Of a stretch of DNA of 64,000 nucleotides, positions 50,667 to 59,647 are shown piece by piece. The position numbers and the translations under genes are program-made. Under the pieces are notes generated by a model that made no database searches, was not told where the DNA came from, and was given only the letters and a program-made list of their open reading frames with translations. Each line of letters opens with the position of its first letter. The first letter of the stretch is position 1. The stretch is from NCBI RefSeq assembly GCF_008704855.1, contig NZ_CP023691.1, positions 620,001-684,000 on the forward strand, read 5' to 3'. This DNA is from Streptomyces platensis (lineage in GTDB: Bacteria; Actinomycetota; Actinomycetes; Streptomycetales; Streptomycetaceae).

Positions 50667-52175
50667 ATGAACCGCGCATCTCGCCCGAACGACCGTTCCT
50701 CCCGTACCCGCTCGGCCGGTTCCGGCCGTGGCGGCTACCGCTCGCAGGCCGCCAACCGCTCCGGTGGCGGTGGCAAGCGGCGCCGGCCCGCGCCGCAGGG
50801 AGAGTTCGCCCTGCCCGTCACGCATACCCCCGCGCTGCCGCCGGCCGAGTCCTTCGCCGAACTCGACATGCCGGCCGCGCTGTTGACGTCGCTGACCTCG
50901 GAAGGGGTGACGGCCCCGTTCCCGATCCAGGCCGCCACGCTGCCGAATTCGCTGGCCGGGCGGGACGTACTGGGCCGTGGCCGCACCGGCTCGGGCAAGA
51001 CCCTCGCCTTCGGGCTGGCCCTGCTGGCCCGCACCGCCGGGCAGCGCGCCGAGCCCACCAAGCCGCTGGCCCTGGTCCTGGTCCCCACCCGGGAGCTGGC
51101 ACAGCAGGTCACCGACGCCCTCACCCCCTACGCCCGGGCGCTGTCGCTGCGGCTGGCCACAGTCGTCGGCGGCATGTCGATCGGCCGCCAGGCGAGCGCA
51201 CTCCGCGGTGGCGCCGAGGTCGTCGTCGCGACTCCCGGGCGGCTCAAGGACCTCATCGGCCGCGGTGACTGCCGTCTGAACCAGGTCGGCATCACGGTGC
51301 TTGACGAGGCCGACCAGATGGCCGACATGGGGTTCATGCCGCAGGTGACCGCGCTGCTCGACCAGGTGCGCCCCGAGGGGCAGCGGATGCTCTTCTCGGC
51401 CACCCTGGACCGCAACGTCGACCTGCTGGTCCGGCGCTATCTGACGGACCCGGTGGTGCACTCCGTCGACCCGTCGGCGGGCGCCGTCACCACGATGGAA
51501 CACCACCTGCTGCACGTCCGCGACGCCGACAAGCACGCCACCACGACCGAGATCGCCGCCCGCGAAGGCCGGTCGATCATGTTCCTGGACACCAAGCGCG
51601 CGGTGGACAAGCTCACCAAGCACCTGCTGCACAGCGGTGTCCGCGCCGCGGCCCTGCACGGCGGCAAGTCCCAGCCCCAGCGCACCCGCACCCTGGCCCA
51701 GTTCAAGACCGGCCATGTCACCGTCCTGGTGGCCACCAACGTCGCCGCCCGCGGCATCCACGTCGACAACCTCGACCTCGTCGTCAACGTCGACCCGCCC
51801 ACCGACCACAAGGACTACCTGCACCGCGGCGGTCGCACCGCCCGCGCCGGGGAGTCCGGCAGCGTGGTCACCCTCGTCCTGCCCAACCAGCGCCGCGAGA
51901 TGGACCGGCTGATGGCGGACGCGGGGATCACGCCGCAGTCCACCCAGGTGCGCTCCGGCGAGGCCGAGCTGACCCGTATCACCGGTGCCCAGGCTCCCTC
52001 CGGTATTCCCGTCACCATCGCCGCGCCGGTCGTCGAACGCCCGAAGCGCAGCGGGTCCTCGACCCGTGGCCGGCGCAGCCGCTCCGCCCAGGCCCGTCGG
52101 TCCTCCGGTACGGGAACGCCCCGGACCACGTCCGGGACGCCGCAGCGTCGGCGCTCGGCCGGCACGACCTCGTAG
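50667..52175 (+). CDS. DEAD-box RNA helicase
   Basis: The 502-residue protein has a basic N-terminal tail and the DEAD-box motifs: FAELDMPAALLTSLTSEGVTAPFPIQ (Q motif), GRTGSGKT (motif I), PTRELA, TPGR, VLDEADQM, LFSAT, VATNVAARGIHV and HRGGRTARAG (motif VI, where HRIGRTGRAG is usual). An Arg/Ser-rich C-terminal tail follows. ATG 50667 has AGGAAGG 6 bases upstream. It is probably induced by cold with the csp gene and resolves RNA structure. Confidence 0.92.
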   Translation: MNRASRPNDRSSRTRSAGSGRGGYRSQAANRSGGGGKRRRPAPQGEFALPVTHTPALPPAESFAELDMPAALLTSLTSEGVTAPFPIQAATLPNSLAGRDVLGRGRTGSGKTLAFGLALLARTAGQRAEPTKPLALVLVPTRELAQQVTDALTPYARALSLRLATVVGGMSIGRQASALRGGAEVVVATPGRLKDLIGRGDCRLNQVGITVLDEADQMADMGFMPQVTALLDQVRPEGQRMLFSATLDRNVDLLVRRYLTDPVVHSVDPSAGAVTTMEHHLLHVRDADKHATTTEIAAREGRSIMFLDTKRAVDKLTKHLLHSGVRAAALHGGKSQPQRTRTLAQFKTGHVTVLVATNVAARGIHVDNLDLVVNVDPPTDHKDYLHRGGRTARAGESGSVVTLVLPNQRREMDRLMADAGITPQSTQVRSGEAELTRITGAQAPSGIPVTIAAPVVERPKRSGSSTRGRRSRSAQARRSSGTGTPRTTSGTPQRRRSAGTTS

Positions 52176-52261
52176 CTCGGAAGCCGTACGGTTCGTACAC
52201 CGCGCTTTTCCCGCTCCGCCGTCAGTCCGATTCCGGTTCGTTTCGACCCTGTAGAGGCACT

Positions 52262-52576
52262 ATGCGCTGCGTCATCGCCCGCTTCCCCTTCGACCTGATC
52301 AAGACCGAGGTGCAGGACTCGATGAAGGGTGTCGAGCCCGAACCCATCACGGGTGACTCGGTACTCATCGGTGGCCGCAACTACCCTGTCAAGCAGGTAG
52401 GCGAGGTCATCACCCGGCAGGACCGCCGCGACTTCACCGCCGGCGAGGTGACCCGGGCGCTGACCCGCCTCGGCTTCACCTGTAGCTCGTCGACCCCCGC
52501 CGTCCGCACCCCTCTTGAGGAGGCGTCGGCGCTGCTCCAGGCTCCGTCGTCGCCTGACGGTGACCAGGCGAGCTGA
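52262..52576 (+). CDS. Small conserved-looking protein after the helicase
   Basis: The 104-residue product begins MRCVIARFPFDLIKTEVQDSM and has GDSVLIGGRNYPVKQVGEVITRQDRRDFTAGEVTRALTRLGFTC. The first two thirds look like a small folded domain. No named family is recognised. AGAGG lies 5 bases upstream of the ATG. It is in the same direction as the helicase, 86 bases away, and is closed by a terminator. Confidence 0.65.
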   Translation: MRCVIARFPFDLIKTEVQDSMKGVEPEPITGDSVLIGGRNYPVKQVGEVITRQDRRDFTAGEVTRALTRLGFTCSSSTPAVRTPLEEASALLQAPSSPDGDQAS

Positions 52577-52601
52577 GCCCGGACACCGCAGGACAACGAA
52601 G

Positions 52602-52630
52602 TGGGCTCCGACCGCACCGGTCGGAGCCCA
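52602..52630. terminator. Terminator after the small protein gene
   Basis: TGGGCTCCGACCG at 52602-52614 pairs perfectly with CGGTCGGAGCCCA at 52618-52630, loop of 3 bases, followed by gctttgt. It lies between this gene and the convergent GvpU-like gene. Confidence 0.88.
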
Positions 52631-52668
52631 GCTTTGTATGGGGTCAATGCTCCGAGCTCAGGACGGTC

Positions 52669-53046
52669 TCAGTGGTCGGAGTAGCTGAAGTCGCCCACCG
52701 TCCAGGCTCCTACGTCCTTGATCTCGACCCGGTACATGCCGCCGGTCTCGGGCAGGCCGAGGCTGCCCTGGAGAATCCTCGCCACATGGAAATGCAGGTG
52801 GGTGGGCGGCTCCTTCCGTCGCGGCGGGCGGGTGTCCGCGCCGGCCGAGCAGAAGAGGGCGGAGAACGGTCCCAGCCGCTGCGACTGCTCCAGGACCTCG
52901 GCCACACGCTGCCGCCACACGCTCTCGGGCGCCAGCCGTCCGGTGATCACAGCGCCCTGGACAACCACTGTGAGAGACATCTGATTGCTCTGCTCCGACT
53001 CCACCATGGCGGCGATGTCGACAAGCAGCTCGTCGGGCTTCGACAT
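52669..53046 (-). CDS. GvpU-like gas vesicle accessory protein (orphan)
   Basis: The 125-residue protein resembles GvpU of Bacillus megaterium as I recall it. Stretches MSLTVVVQGAVITGRL, THLHFHVARILQGS and YRVEIKDVGAWTVGDFSYSD correspond to GvpU's SLDISLNVNGAVISGTM, AHFIHLKNTKI and GKIAEVDGFFLGKI. GvpU is thought to promote vesicle clustering. The gene is alone, outside both gvp clusters. ATG 53046 is chosen. The assignment rests on pattern matching from memory, so it should be checked by profile search. Confidence 0.6.
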   Translation of the reverse strand: MSKPDELLVDIAAMVESEQSNQMSLTVVVQGAVITGRLAPESVWRQRVAEVLEQSQRLGPFSALFCSAGADTRPPRRKEPPTHLHFHVARILQGSLGLPETGGMYRVEIKDVGAWTVGDFSYSDH

Positions 53047-53225
53047 GGGAGCAGACTCTACTGCCGCGACCGGCCGTCGGCACCACATCCGCAGCGCGCG
53101 CCCCGCGAACCAAGGTCCGGCACGCCGCGTCCGGTGTGGCTTTCCCGGTCCGCGGAGTGCCGGGGCCGTCTCGGGGTAGCGGTCGGAAGAGGCGGGCGGG
53201 GGCCCGTCAACAGGAAGGGGGCGGG

Positions 53226-53630
53226 ATGGCCATCGCCAAGACCAGCGTCCTGGTACTGGATTGCGCGGAGCCCGCGGCACTGGCGGACTTCTACGCACAA
53301 TTCCTCGGCGGAGAAGTCCGGATCGGGTCCAGCCCGGACTACATCGAGGTCGTCGAGAGCGACAAGGTGCACCTCGCGATACGACGGGACCGGGGCGCGG
53401 CGCCGCCCAGTTGGCCCCGCCCGGACGACTCACAGCAGGCACATCTGCACTTCCTCGTCCCGCAGGACAACATGGACGAGGCGGAGCGCGAGGCGGTCAG
53501 CCTGGGAGCGCGGCCGTTGCAGACCCGGGAGAACCGCGGGCCGTATGACGCCCGCCGCTATTCAGATCCCGCGGGCCACCCGTTCGTACTCGCCGCGAGC
53601 GAGGGCCATGCCCTGGGGCAGGCCAACTGA
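53226..53630 (+). CDS. VOC (glyoxalase/bleomycin resistance) family protein
   Basis: The 134-residue protein has the vicinal oxygen chelate pattern: AKTSVLVLDCAEPAALADFYAQFLGGEV, IEVVESDKVHLAIRR, AHLHFLVPQDNMDEAEREAVSLGARPL and RRYSDPAGHPFVLAA. It is the two betaalphabetabetabeta-unit size. ATG 53226 lies behind GGAAGGGGG. Substrate unknown. Confidence 0.87.
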   Translation: MAIAKTSVLVLDCAEPAALADFYAQFLGGEVRIGSSPDYIEVVESDKVHLAIRRDRGAAPPSWPRPDDSQQAHLHFLVPQDNMDEAEREAVSLGARPLQTRENRGPYDARRYSDPAGHPFVLAASEGHALGQAN

Positions 53631-53653
53631 GCCGTGCCCGGCGGATGGAGGGG

Positions 53654-53687
53654 CCGGGGGCGCCACCGGGCTCGGTGGCGCCCCCGG
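53654..53687. terminator. Bidirectional terminator between convergent VOC and SDR genes
   Basis: CCGGGGGCGCCACCG at 53654-53668 and CGGTGGCGCCCCCGG at 53673-53687 are exact reverse complements with a 4-base loop (ggct). This is one of the strongest hairpins in the window. Confidence 0.92.
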
Positions 53688-53709
53688 TACTGCGAGGACC
53701 GTCCTGCTG

Positions 53710-54441
53710 TCAGGTACGGGCCGCCGGGCGTACGACCAGTTCGTTCACATCGACCTCCGGTGGCCGGCTGACGGCGAAGGCGATGGTGTCCGCGACCGCG
53801 GCGGCCGGCAGGGCCACCGCGCGGTAGGACGCCATGGCCTCCCGGGCCGCCGGATCGGTGATGCTGTCCGGGAGTTCGGATTCCGTGACGCCCGGCGAGA
53901 CCAGGGTGACCCGGATACCGGCCGCGGCCTCCTGGCGCAGTCCCTCGGAGATGGCGCGTACGGCGAATTTGGTGGCGCAGTAGACCGCGGCGGTGGGCAC
54001 CACCTCGTACGCCCCGACCGACGCGATATTGATGACGTGGCCGGCGCCCTGGGCCCGCATCACGGGCAGCGCGGCGGCGATCCCGTAAAGGACCCCGCGC
54101 ACATTCACGTCGAGCATCCGGTCCCATTCGTCCACCCGCAGCGCCTCCAGGGGCGACAGCGGCATCACCCCCGCGTTGTTGACCAGGACGTCGACCCGGC
54201 CGTATTCCTCATGCGCGGCCGTGACGAAGGACCTCATGTCCTCGGCGGAGGTGACGTCCAGCCGCCGGAAGGCCGCGGTGCCGCCGGCGCCGTTGATGTC
54301 GTGGCACAGCGTCTCCAGTCGTTCGGTGCGGCGGGCACCGAGGAAGACGCGGTGCCCGTCGGCGGCCAGGCGGCGGGCGGTCGCCTCGCCGATGCCGCTG
54401 CTCGCGCCGGTGATCAGGACGACCTTCTCGTGCTCCGTCAT
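53710..54441 (-). CDS. Short-chain dehydrogenase/reductase (classical)
   Basis: The 243-residue protein has the Rossmann motif VVLITGASSGIGEATARRLAADGHRVFLGARR, NNAGVMPLSPLEALRVDEWDRMLDVNVRGVLYGIAAALPVM, and the catalytic Tyr-Lys in AVYCATKFAVRAISEGLRQE (Tyr-x3-Lys). The ATG at 54441 lies behind AAAGGAG. It is divergent from the P450 gene and could act in the same pathway; the substrate is unknown. Confidence 0.88.
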   Translation of the reverse strand: MTEHEKVVLITGASSGIGEATARRLAADGHRVFLGARRTERLETLCHDINGAGGTAAFRRLDVTSAEDMRSFVTAAHEEYGRVDVLVNNAGVMPLSPLEALRVDEWDRMLDVNVRGVLYGIAAALPVMRAQGAGHVINIASVGAYEVVPTAAVYCATKFAVRAISEGLRQEAAAGIRVTLVSPGVTESELPDSITDPAAREAMASYRAVALPAAAVADTIAFAVSRPPEVDVNELVVRPAART

Positions 54442-54568
54442 GGGCTGCTCCTTTTGCCAGTTGTTTCACCGGTGAGCCTCCACGGCGGAGCGCAGCGCGA
54501 CCAGGACGGCTGGTGCCTGGGTGCCGCACACCCCGGCACCGCGCGAAGACCGGCGAGCCTCCCCTCTT

Positions 54569-54602
54569 TGCCTTATCGGCAAGCATGTTTGCCGACAGGG
54601 CA
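54569..54602. promoter_or_regulatory. Imperfect 14-base inverted repeat in the SDR/P450 divergent region
   Basis: TGCCTTATCGGCAA (54569-54582) and TTGCCGACAGGGCA (54589-54602) pair at 12 of 14 positions with a 6-base gap. Placed between divergent genes, it is a plausible regulator operator. Confidence 0.45.
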
Positions 54603-54619
54603 GCAGCCGGGTGCAGCAT

Positions 54620-54654
54620 CCCGGGGTATCACCCTTATGGCGCAATGCCCCGGG
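54620..54654. promoter_or_regulatory. Second inverted repeat in the SDR/P450 divergent region
   Basis: CCCGGGGTAT (54620-54629) and ATGCCCCGGG (54645-54654) pair at 9 of 10 positions with a 15-base loop. The rest of the 435-base intergenic stretch 54442-54876 shows no gene. Confidence 0.4.
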
Positions 54655-54876
54655 CGCCTGCCCTCCGGCGTAATTCACCGGGGAATGGCGGACCGCGGCA
54701 TCCGTCATTCCGCAGGGTGATCGGGCAGTAAAGCCGTTCCCGCATCCCGGTGTTTACGATATCCGGGATGAATTGGCGCGTTTCTGGCTGCCGGCCTGGT
54801 ACGTACGCGTACATGCGCCTTCTTTCCTGCCTGCACAGGCGGTGAATCCGCTCGTCACCTCCGACTCCGGGAGCTC

Positions 54877-56088
54877 ATGATGGAATCCGGCGCTACCGTG
54901 TGGAACTGCCCGTTCGACTATGCCGAGGCACTGGAATTCGATCCGACGCTCAAGCGTCTGCTGACCGAGGAACCGGTCGCCCGCATCAAACTGCCCTACG
55001 GGGAGGGCGAAGCCTGGCTGGTGACCCGGTACGAGGATGTGCGCACGGTGACGACCGACCGGCGCTTCAGCCGCAGTGCCATCATCGGCCGGGACTTCCC
55101 GCGGATGACTCCTGAGCCGATCGTGCAGGACGAAGCGATCAACGTGATGGACCCGCCCGCCAGCAGCCGGCTGCGGAGCCTGGTCTCCAAGGCGTTCGCC
55201 CCGCGTCAAGTGGAACGCATGCGGGCCCGTACCCAGCGCGTCGTGGACGACCTGCTGGACCGGATGACCGCGCAGGGCTCGCCGGCCGACCTGATGGAGA
55301 GCCTGGCGTCCCCGCTGCCGCTGACGACGATCTGCGAGGTCCTCGACATCCCCGAGGCCGACCGCGCCCAACTGCGCGGGCACGCACGGACGATGATGAA
55401 CGTCACCGTCGAGAACCGGGACCGCGCCGTCCGCGCCAAGGCCGATATGCGGGCGTACTTCAAGACGCTCACCGCGAAGCGGCGCCAGCACCCGGGAGAC
55501 GACCTGATCAGCGCGCTGGCGACGGCCCGCGACGGCGACGAGCTCCTCAACGACCAGGAACTCACCGTGCTGGCCATGGTGCTGCTCATCACCGGCCAGG
55601 ACACCACCACCTACGAGATCGGCAACCTCGCCTACACCCTGCTCACCCGGCCCAAGGAACTCGCCATGGTGCGGGCCCGCCCCGAGATGCTCCCGCAGGC
55701 GATGGAGGAACTGCTGCGGTTCATCCCCTTCCGTAAGGGCGTCGGCATTCCCCGGGTCGCCACCGAGGACGTGGAGCTGAGCGGGGTGACGATCCGGGCC
55801 GGGGACATCGTGCACGTTTCCTACCTGACGGCAAACCGGGACGGCCGCAAGTTCGACCGGCCCGACGAGCTGGACCTGGAGCGCGAGGACCGGCCGTCCC
55901 ACATGACGTTCGGCTGGGGCGGCCACCACTGCCTGGGTGCCCCGCTCGCCTTCACGGAGCTGGAAGTGGCCCTCGGCGCCCTTCTGGAGCGCTTCCCCGA
56001 GCTCAGGCTGGCCCAGTCGGCCGAGGACGTGCGCTGGAACACGAACTCGATCTGGCGCTATCCGCTGGAGCTGCCGGTCGCCTGGTAA
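54877..56088 (+). CDS. Cytochrome P450 (CYP158-like)
   Basis: The 403-residue protein has the P450 signatures: I-helix LLITGQDTTTYE, K-helix ExxR in AMEELLRF, and the heme loop FGWGGHHCLGAPLA with Cys352 as the heme ligand. Its position just upstream of rppA, and the overall sequence, match CYP158-type enzymes, which in S. coelicolor couple flaviolin to biflaviolin. It probably oxidises the RppA product. ATG 54877 is chosen; MESGATVW (54880) is an alternative. Confidence 0.87.
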   Translation: MMESGATVWNCPFDYAEALEFDPTLKRLLTEEPVARIKLPYGEGEAWLVTRYEDVRTVTTDRRFSRSAIIGRDFPRMTPEPIVQDEAINVMDPPASSRLRSLVSKAFAPRQVERMRARTQRVVDDLLDRMTAQGSPADLMESLASPLPLTTICEVLDIPEADRAQLRGHARTMMNVTVENRDRAVRAKADMRAYFKTLTAKRRQHPGDDLISALATARDGDELLNDQELTVLAMVLLITGQDTTTYEIGNLAYTLLTRPKELAMVRARPEMLPQAMEELLRFIPFRKGVGIPRVATEDVELSGVTIRAGDIVHVSYLTANRDGRKFDRPDELDLEREDRPSHMTFGWGGHHCLGAPLAFTELEVALGALLERFPELRLAQSAEDVRWNTNSIWRYPLELPVAW

Positions 56089-56249
56089 TGGGGGCCGGTG
56101 CCGCGAATGCAGAACTCACCTCTCTGGCGTACGGTTACTAGTCGGAAAGAAGATCCACCAGCACGGGGAGAGTTCGTTCTTCGACGGATGGTCCGTCCAT
56201 AGTTCTCTCCAGGGTCGTGCCACTCCAGTCCGCCGGTTCCGCCCATGCC

Positions 56250-56274
56250 AACTTGCCCGTCCTTCGGGCAGGTT
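56250..56274 (+). promoter_or_regulatory. Leader hairpin upstream of rppA
   Basis: AACTTGCCCG (56250-56259) pairs with CGGGCAGGTT (56265-56274), one pair being G-T, with a 5-base loop. It lies 88 bases before the rppA start in the 273-base gap after the P450. It could be a processing or attenuation site between the two genes. Confidence 0.45.
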
Positions 56275-56361
56275 GCCGGGGCGGGCCCACCGGCCGACTT
56301 CGACCCAAATGGAAACCGGGAATTCCCTGAGCGGCCCACAAGTCTGCAAGGAGCCCATCCC

Positions 56362-57423
56362 ATGGCGGTTCTGTGCAAACCTGCAATCGCGGTCCCTGAA
56401 TACATCCTCACCCAGGAAGACACCCTCGAACTCGCGCGACGAATGCATAAGGATCATTCGCAGCTGCGGCTGGTGCTCCGCCTGATCGAGCACACCGGCG
56501 TACGCAAACGGCATTTGATCCAGCCGATCGACAAGGTGCTCAAGCATCCCGGGCTCGACGCCCGCAGCGCGGTCTACGAGGAGGAGTCCAAGGCCCGGGT
56601 CCCCGCGGTGGTGCGCGAGGCACTCGACCGGGCCGAACTGGAGCCGGCACAGATCGACTTGATCGTCTACGTCTCCTGTACCGGCTTCATGATGCCGTCC
56701 CTGACGGCATGGCTCATCAACACCCTGGGCTTCCGCTCGGAGACCCGGCAGATGCCGATAGCCCAACTCGGCTGTGCCGCGGGAGGCGCCGCGATCAACC
56801 GGGCGCATGACTTCTGCACGGCATACCCCGACTCCAATGTGCTCATCGTGGCGTGTGAGTTCTGCTCGCTGTGCTACCAGCCCACCGATCTGGGCGTGGG
56901 ATCACTGCTGTCGAACGGGCTGTTCGGCGACGCGGTCGCCGCGGCCGTGGTCCGCGGGAAGGGCGGCACCGGCGTCCGGCTGGAGCGCAACAGCTCGTAT
57001 CTGATCCCGCACACCGAGGACTGGATCTCCTACGCAGTGCGCTCCACCGGGTTCCACTTCCAGTTGGACAAGCGCGTGCCCGGCACCATGGAGCCGCTCG
57101 CCCCCGCCTTGCGCGCCATCGCGCAGGAGCACCAATGGGACGCGGGCGAACTGGACTTCTACATCGTCCACGCGGGCGGTCCGCGCATTCTGGATGACCT
57201 GTGCCACTTCCTCGAGGTGCCGCCCGAGGCGTTCCGCTTCAGCCGGGCGACGCTGACCGAGTACGGCAATATCGCCAGCGGTGTGGTGCTCGACGCCCTG
57301 GCGAGGATGTTCGACGAGGCGTCGGCCGTCGACGGCCAGCGGGGTCTGCTGGCGGGATTCGGTCCCGGCATCACCGCCGAGATGGCCCTCGGCACCTGGA
57401 CCTCGACCCCTGTCGCGACGTGA
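56362..57423 (+). CDS. rppA: Type III polyketide synthase, 1,3,6,8-tetrahydroxynaphthalene synthase
   Basis: The 353-residue protein has the RppA fold: SCTGFMMPSLTAWLINTLGFR, the catalytic Cys138 in MPIAQLGCAAGGAAINRAHDF, STGFHFQLDKRVPG, VHAGGPRILDDL (catalytic His) and TEYGNIASGVVLDAL (Asn). It condenses five malonyl-CoA to tetrahydroxynaphthalene, which oxidises to flaviolin and is polymerised to melanin-like pigment. In S. coelicolor rppA precedes its P450; here the P450 is upstream. ATG 56362 lies behind AAGGAG. Confidence 0.93.
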   Translation: MAVLCKPAIAVPEYILTQEDTLELARRMHKDHSQLRLVLRLIEHTGVRKRHLIQPIDKVLKHPGLDARSAVYEEESKARVPAVVREALDRAELEPAQIDLIVYVSCTGFMMPSLTAWLINTLGFRSETRQMPIAQLGCAAGGAAINRAHDFCTAYPDSNVLIVACEFCSLCYQPTDLGVGSLLSNGLFGDAVAAAVVRGKGGTGVRLERNSSYLIPHTEDWISYAVRSTGFHFQLDKRVPGTMEPLAPALRAIAQEHQWDAGELDFYIVHAGGPRILDDLCHFLEVPPEAFRFSRATLTEYGNIASGVVLDALARMFDEASAVDGQRGLLAGFGPGITAEMALGTWTSTPVAT

Positions 57424-57431
57424 GCGCGCCC

Positions 57432-57472
57432 GCGCGGTGCGCCCGGACGGTGATCCGCCGGGCGCACCGCGC
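57432..57472. terminator. Terminator after rppA
   Basis: GCGCGGTGCGCCCGG at 57432-57446 is the exact reverse complement of CCGGGCGCACCGCGC at 57458-57472, loop of 11 bases. It starts 9 bases after the rppA stop. The remainder of the 340-base gap to dnaK contains the promoter below and no gene. Confidence 0.88.
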
Positions 57473-57645
57473 AGGTGCCCGTGCAGCGCGCTACCGCGAC
57501 GCCTCACTCCCCTGGGGTAGCGATCGGGCCCGCGTCGGTGCGGCCGCACGGGAGGCGCCGGGCCCGTGCCGCCCCGGGAGCGGCCGCGGGAAGGCGCCGA
57601 GCAGCGGTTGGCGCATACCGGCCTTTTGCCTTGAATAGGAATATC

Positions 57646-57674
57646 TTGACATGTGGGTCAGTGCGTTTTATGCA
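57646..57674 (+). promoter_or_regulatory. Vegetative-type promoter for dnaK-grpE
   Basis: TTGACA (57646-57651) and TATGCA (57669-57674) are separated by 17 bases, about 90 bases before the dnaK start. This resembles a housekeeping (HrdB-type) promoter. No HAIR element (CTTGAGT inverted) or CIRCE was found around it, so heat-shock control by HspR is not evident. Confidence 0.6.
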
Positions 57675-57763
57675 GATGAGTAAGCGGCTTGCTCCCCATA
57701 TCAGCAGGTGAGGAGGCCTCCGCGGGCCGTTCCACGGGCGGGCCGCAAGGTGAGGAGAAGACC

Positions 57764-59647
57764 ATGGCGCGTGCAGTGGGTATTGACCTTGGTACGACGA
57801 ACTCGGTGGTCAGTGTGCTGGAGGGCGGCGAGCCCACGGTGATCACCAATGCCGAGGGCGCCCGGACCACCCCGTCGGTGGTCGGCTTCGCCAAGGGCGG
57901 AGATGTGCTGGTGGGCGAGGTCGCCAAGCGGCAGGCCGTGACCAACGTCGACCGCACCGCGCGGTCGGTCAAGCGCCACATGGGCGAGGCGCAGTGGCGC
58001 TTCCCGGACAGCGGCGACATCGACGGGAAGCAGTACACCGCTCAGGAGATCTCCGCGCGGGTGCTCCAGAAGCTCAAGCGCGACGCCGAGGAGTACCTGG
58101 GCGAGGACGTGACGGACGCCGTGGTCACCGTTCCGGCGTACTTCAATGACTCCCAGCGCACCGCTACCAAGGAAGCCGGCGAGATCGCGGGCCTGAAGGT
58201 GCTGCGGATCGTCAATGAGCCGACCGCGGCCGCGCTGGCCTACGGCCTCGACAAGGAGAACGACCAGACCATCCTGGTCTTCGACCTCGGCGGCGGCACC
58301 TTCGATGTCTCGCTGCTGGAGATCGGTGACGGCGTCGTCGAGGTGAAGGCCACCAACGGCGACACCCACCTGGGCGGCGACGACTGGGACCAGCGGATCG
58401 TCGATTACCTGACCAAGCAGTTCAAGAACGCGTACGGCATCGATCTGTCCCAGGACAAGATGGCCACCCAGCGGCTGCGGGAGGCTGCCGAGAAGGCGAA
58501 GATCGAACTGTCCGCGGCGACCGAGACCACGATCAATCTGCCGTATCTGAGCGCCTCGGCCGACGGGCCGCTGCACATGGACGAGAAGCTCACCCGCTCC
58601 CAGTTCGAGCAGCTGACCGCCGACCTGCTGGAGCGCTGCAAGACCCCGTTCCACAACGCGGTGGACGACGCCGGGATCAAGGTCGCCGATATCAACCATG
58701 TGATCATGGTCGGCGGCTCGACCCGGATGCCCGCGGTGACCGAGCTGGTCAAGGAGCTGACCGGCAAGGACCCGCACAAGGGCGTCAACCCGGACGAGGT
58801 CGTCGCCGTCGGTGCCGCGCTCCAGGCCGGTGTGCTCAAGGGTGAGGTCAAGGATGTCCTGCTGCTGGACGTCACCCCGCTGTCCCTCGGTATCGAGACC
58901 AAGGGCGGCATCATGACCAAGCTCCTGGAACGCAACACCACGATCCCGACCAAGCGCTCCGAGATCTTCACGACGGCCGAGGACAACCAGCCGTCCGTGC
59001 AGATCCAGGTCTACCAGGGCGAGCGCGAGATCGCGGCGTACAACAAGAAGCTCGGGATGTTCCAGCTGACCGGTCTGCCGCCCGCCCCCCGCGGCGTCCC
59101 GCAGATCGAGGTGTCCTTCGACATCGACGCCAACGGCATCATGCACGTCACGGCCAAGGACCTGGGCACCGGCAAGGAGCAGAAGATGACCGTCACCGGC
59201 GGCTCCTCGCTGCCGAAGGACGACATCGACCGGATGGTCCGCGACGCCGAGCACCACGCCGAGGAGGACCGCCGCAAGCGGGAGACCGCGGAGACCCGTA
59301 ACCAGGCCGAGCAGCTCGTCTACCAGACCGAGAAGTTCCTCAAGGACAACGAGGACAAGGTCCCCGGCGAGGTCCGGACCGAGGTCCAGGACGCCGTCAC
59401 CGAGCTGAAGGAAAAGCTCAAGGGCGAGGACACCGCGGAGATCCGCACCGCCTCCGAGAAACTCGCGGCCGTCTCCCAGAAGATGGGCCAGGCCATGTAC
59501 GCCGACACCCAGGGCGCGCAGGCCACCTCGGGAGGCCAGGGCGCGGCTGCCGGTGAGGGCGGGGCGGATGCCGCCGCCGGCGAGCAGGACGATGTCGTCG
59601 ACGCGGAGATCGTCGACGACGACAAGCAGGAGGGCAGCGGACGATGA
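57764..59647 (+). CDS. dnaK: Hsp70 chaperone DnaK
   Basis: The 627-residue protein is a full DnaK: ATPase domain ([60 protein letters not shown]), substrate-binding domain ([32 protein letters not shown]) and a helical lid, with the end EIVDDD and an Ala/Gly-rich linker. The start has GAGGAG 6 bases upstream. It is coupled by an ATGA overlap to grpE, but no dnaJ or hspR follows, unlike the main Streptomyces dnaK operon. So it is probably a second copy. Confidence 0.94.
   Translation: MARAVGIDLGTTNSVVSVLEGGEPTVITNAEGARTTPSVVGFAKGGDVLVGEVAKRQAVTNVDRTARSVKRHMGEAQWRFPDSGDIDGKQYTAQEISARVLQKLKRDAEEYLGEDVTDAVVTVPAYFNDSQRTATKEAGEIAGLKVLRIVNEPTAAALAYGLDKENDQTILVFDLGGGTFDVSLLEIGDGVVEVKATNGDTHLGGDDWDQRIVDYLTKQFKNAYGIDLSQDKMATQRLREAAEKAKIELSAATETTINLPYLSASADGPLHMDEKLTRSQFEQLTADLLERCKTPFHNAVDDAGIKVADINHVIMVGGSTRMPAVTELVKELTGKDPHKGVNPDEVVAVGAALQAGVLKGEVKDVLLLDVTPLSLGIETKGGIMTKLLERNTTIPTKRSEIFTTAEDNQPSVQIQVYQGEREIAAYNKKLGMFQLTGLPPAPRGVPQIEVSFDIDANGIMHVTAKDLGTGKEQKMTVTGGSSLPKDDIDRMVRDAEHHAEEDRRKRETAETRNQAEQLVYQTEKFLKDNEDKVPGEVRTEVQDAVTELKEKLKGEDTAEIRTASEKLAAVSQKMGQAMYADTQGAQATSGGQGAAAGEGGADAAAGEQDDVVDAEIVDDDKQEGSGR

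Noticed and set aside
57600..57763. HAIR or CIRCE heat-shock element before dnaK
   Set aside because: CTTGA occurs twice in direct orientation but not as the required inverted repeat.
57701..59257. 518-residue minus-strand frame opposite dnaK
   Set aside because: It mirrors DnaK exactly and its composition is that of a GC shadow; no homology.
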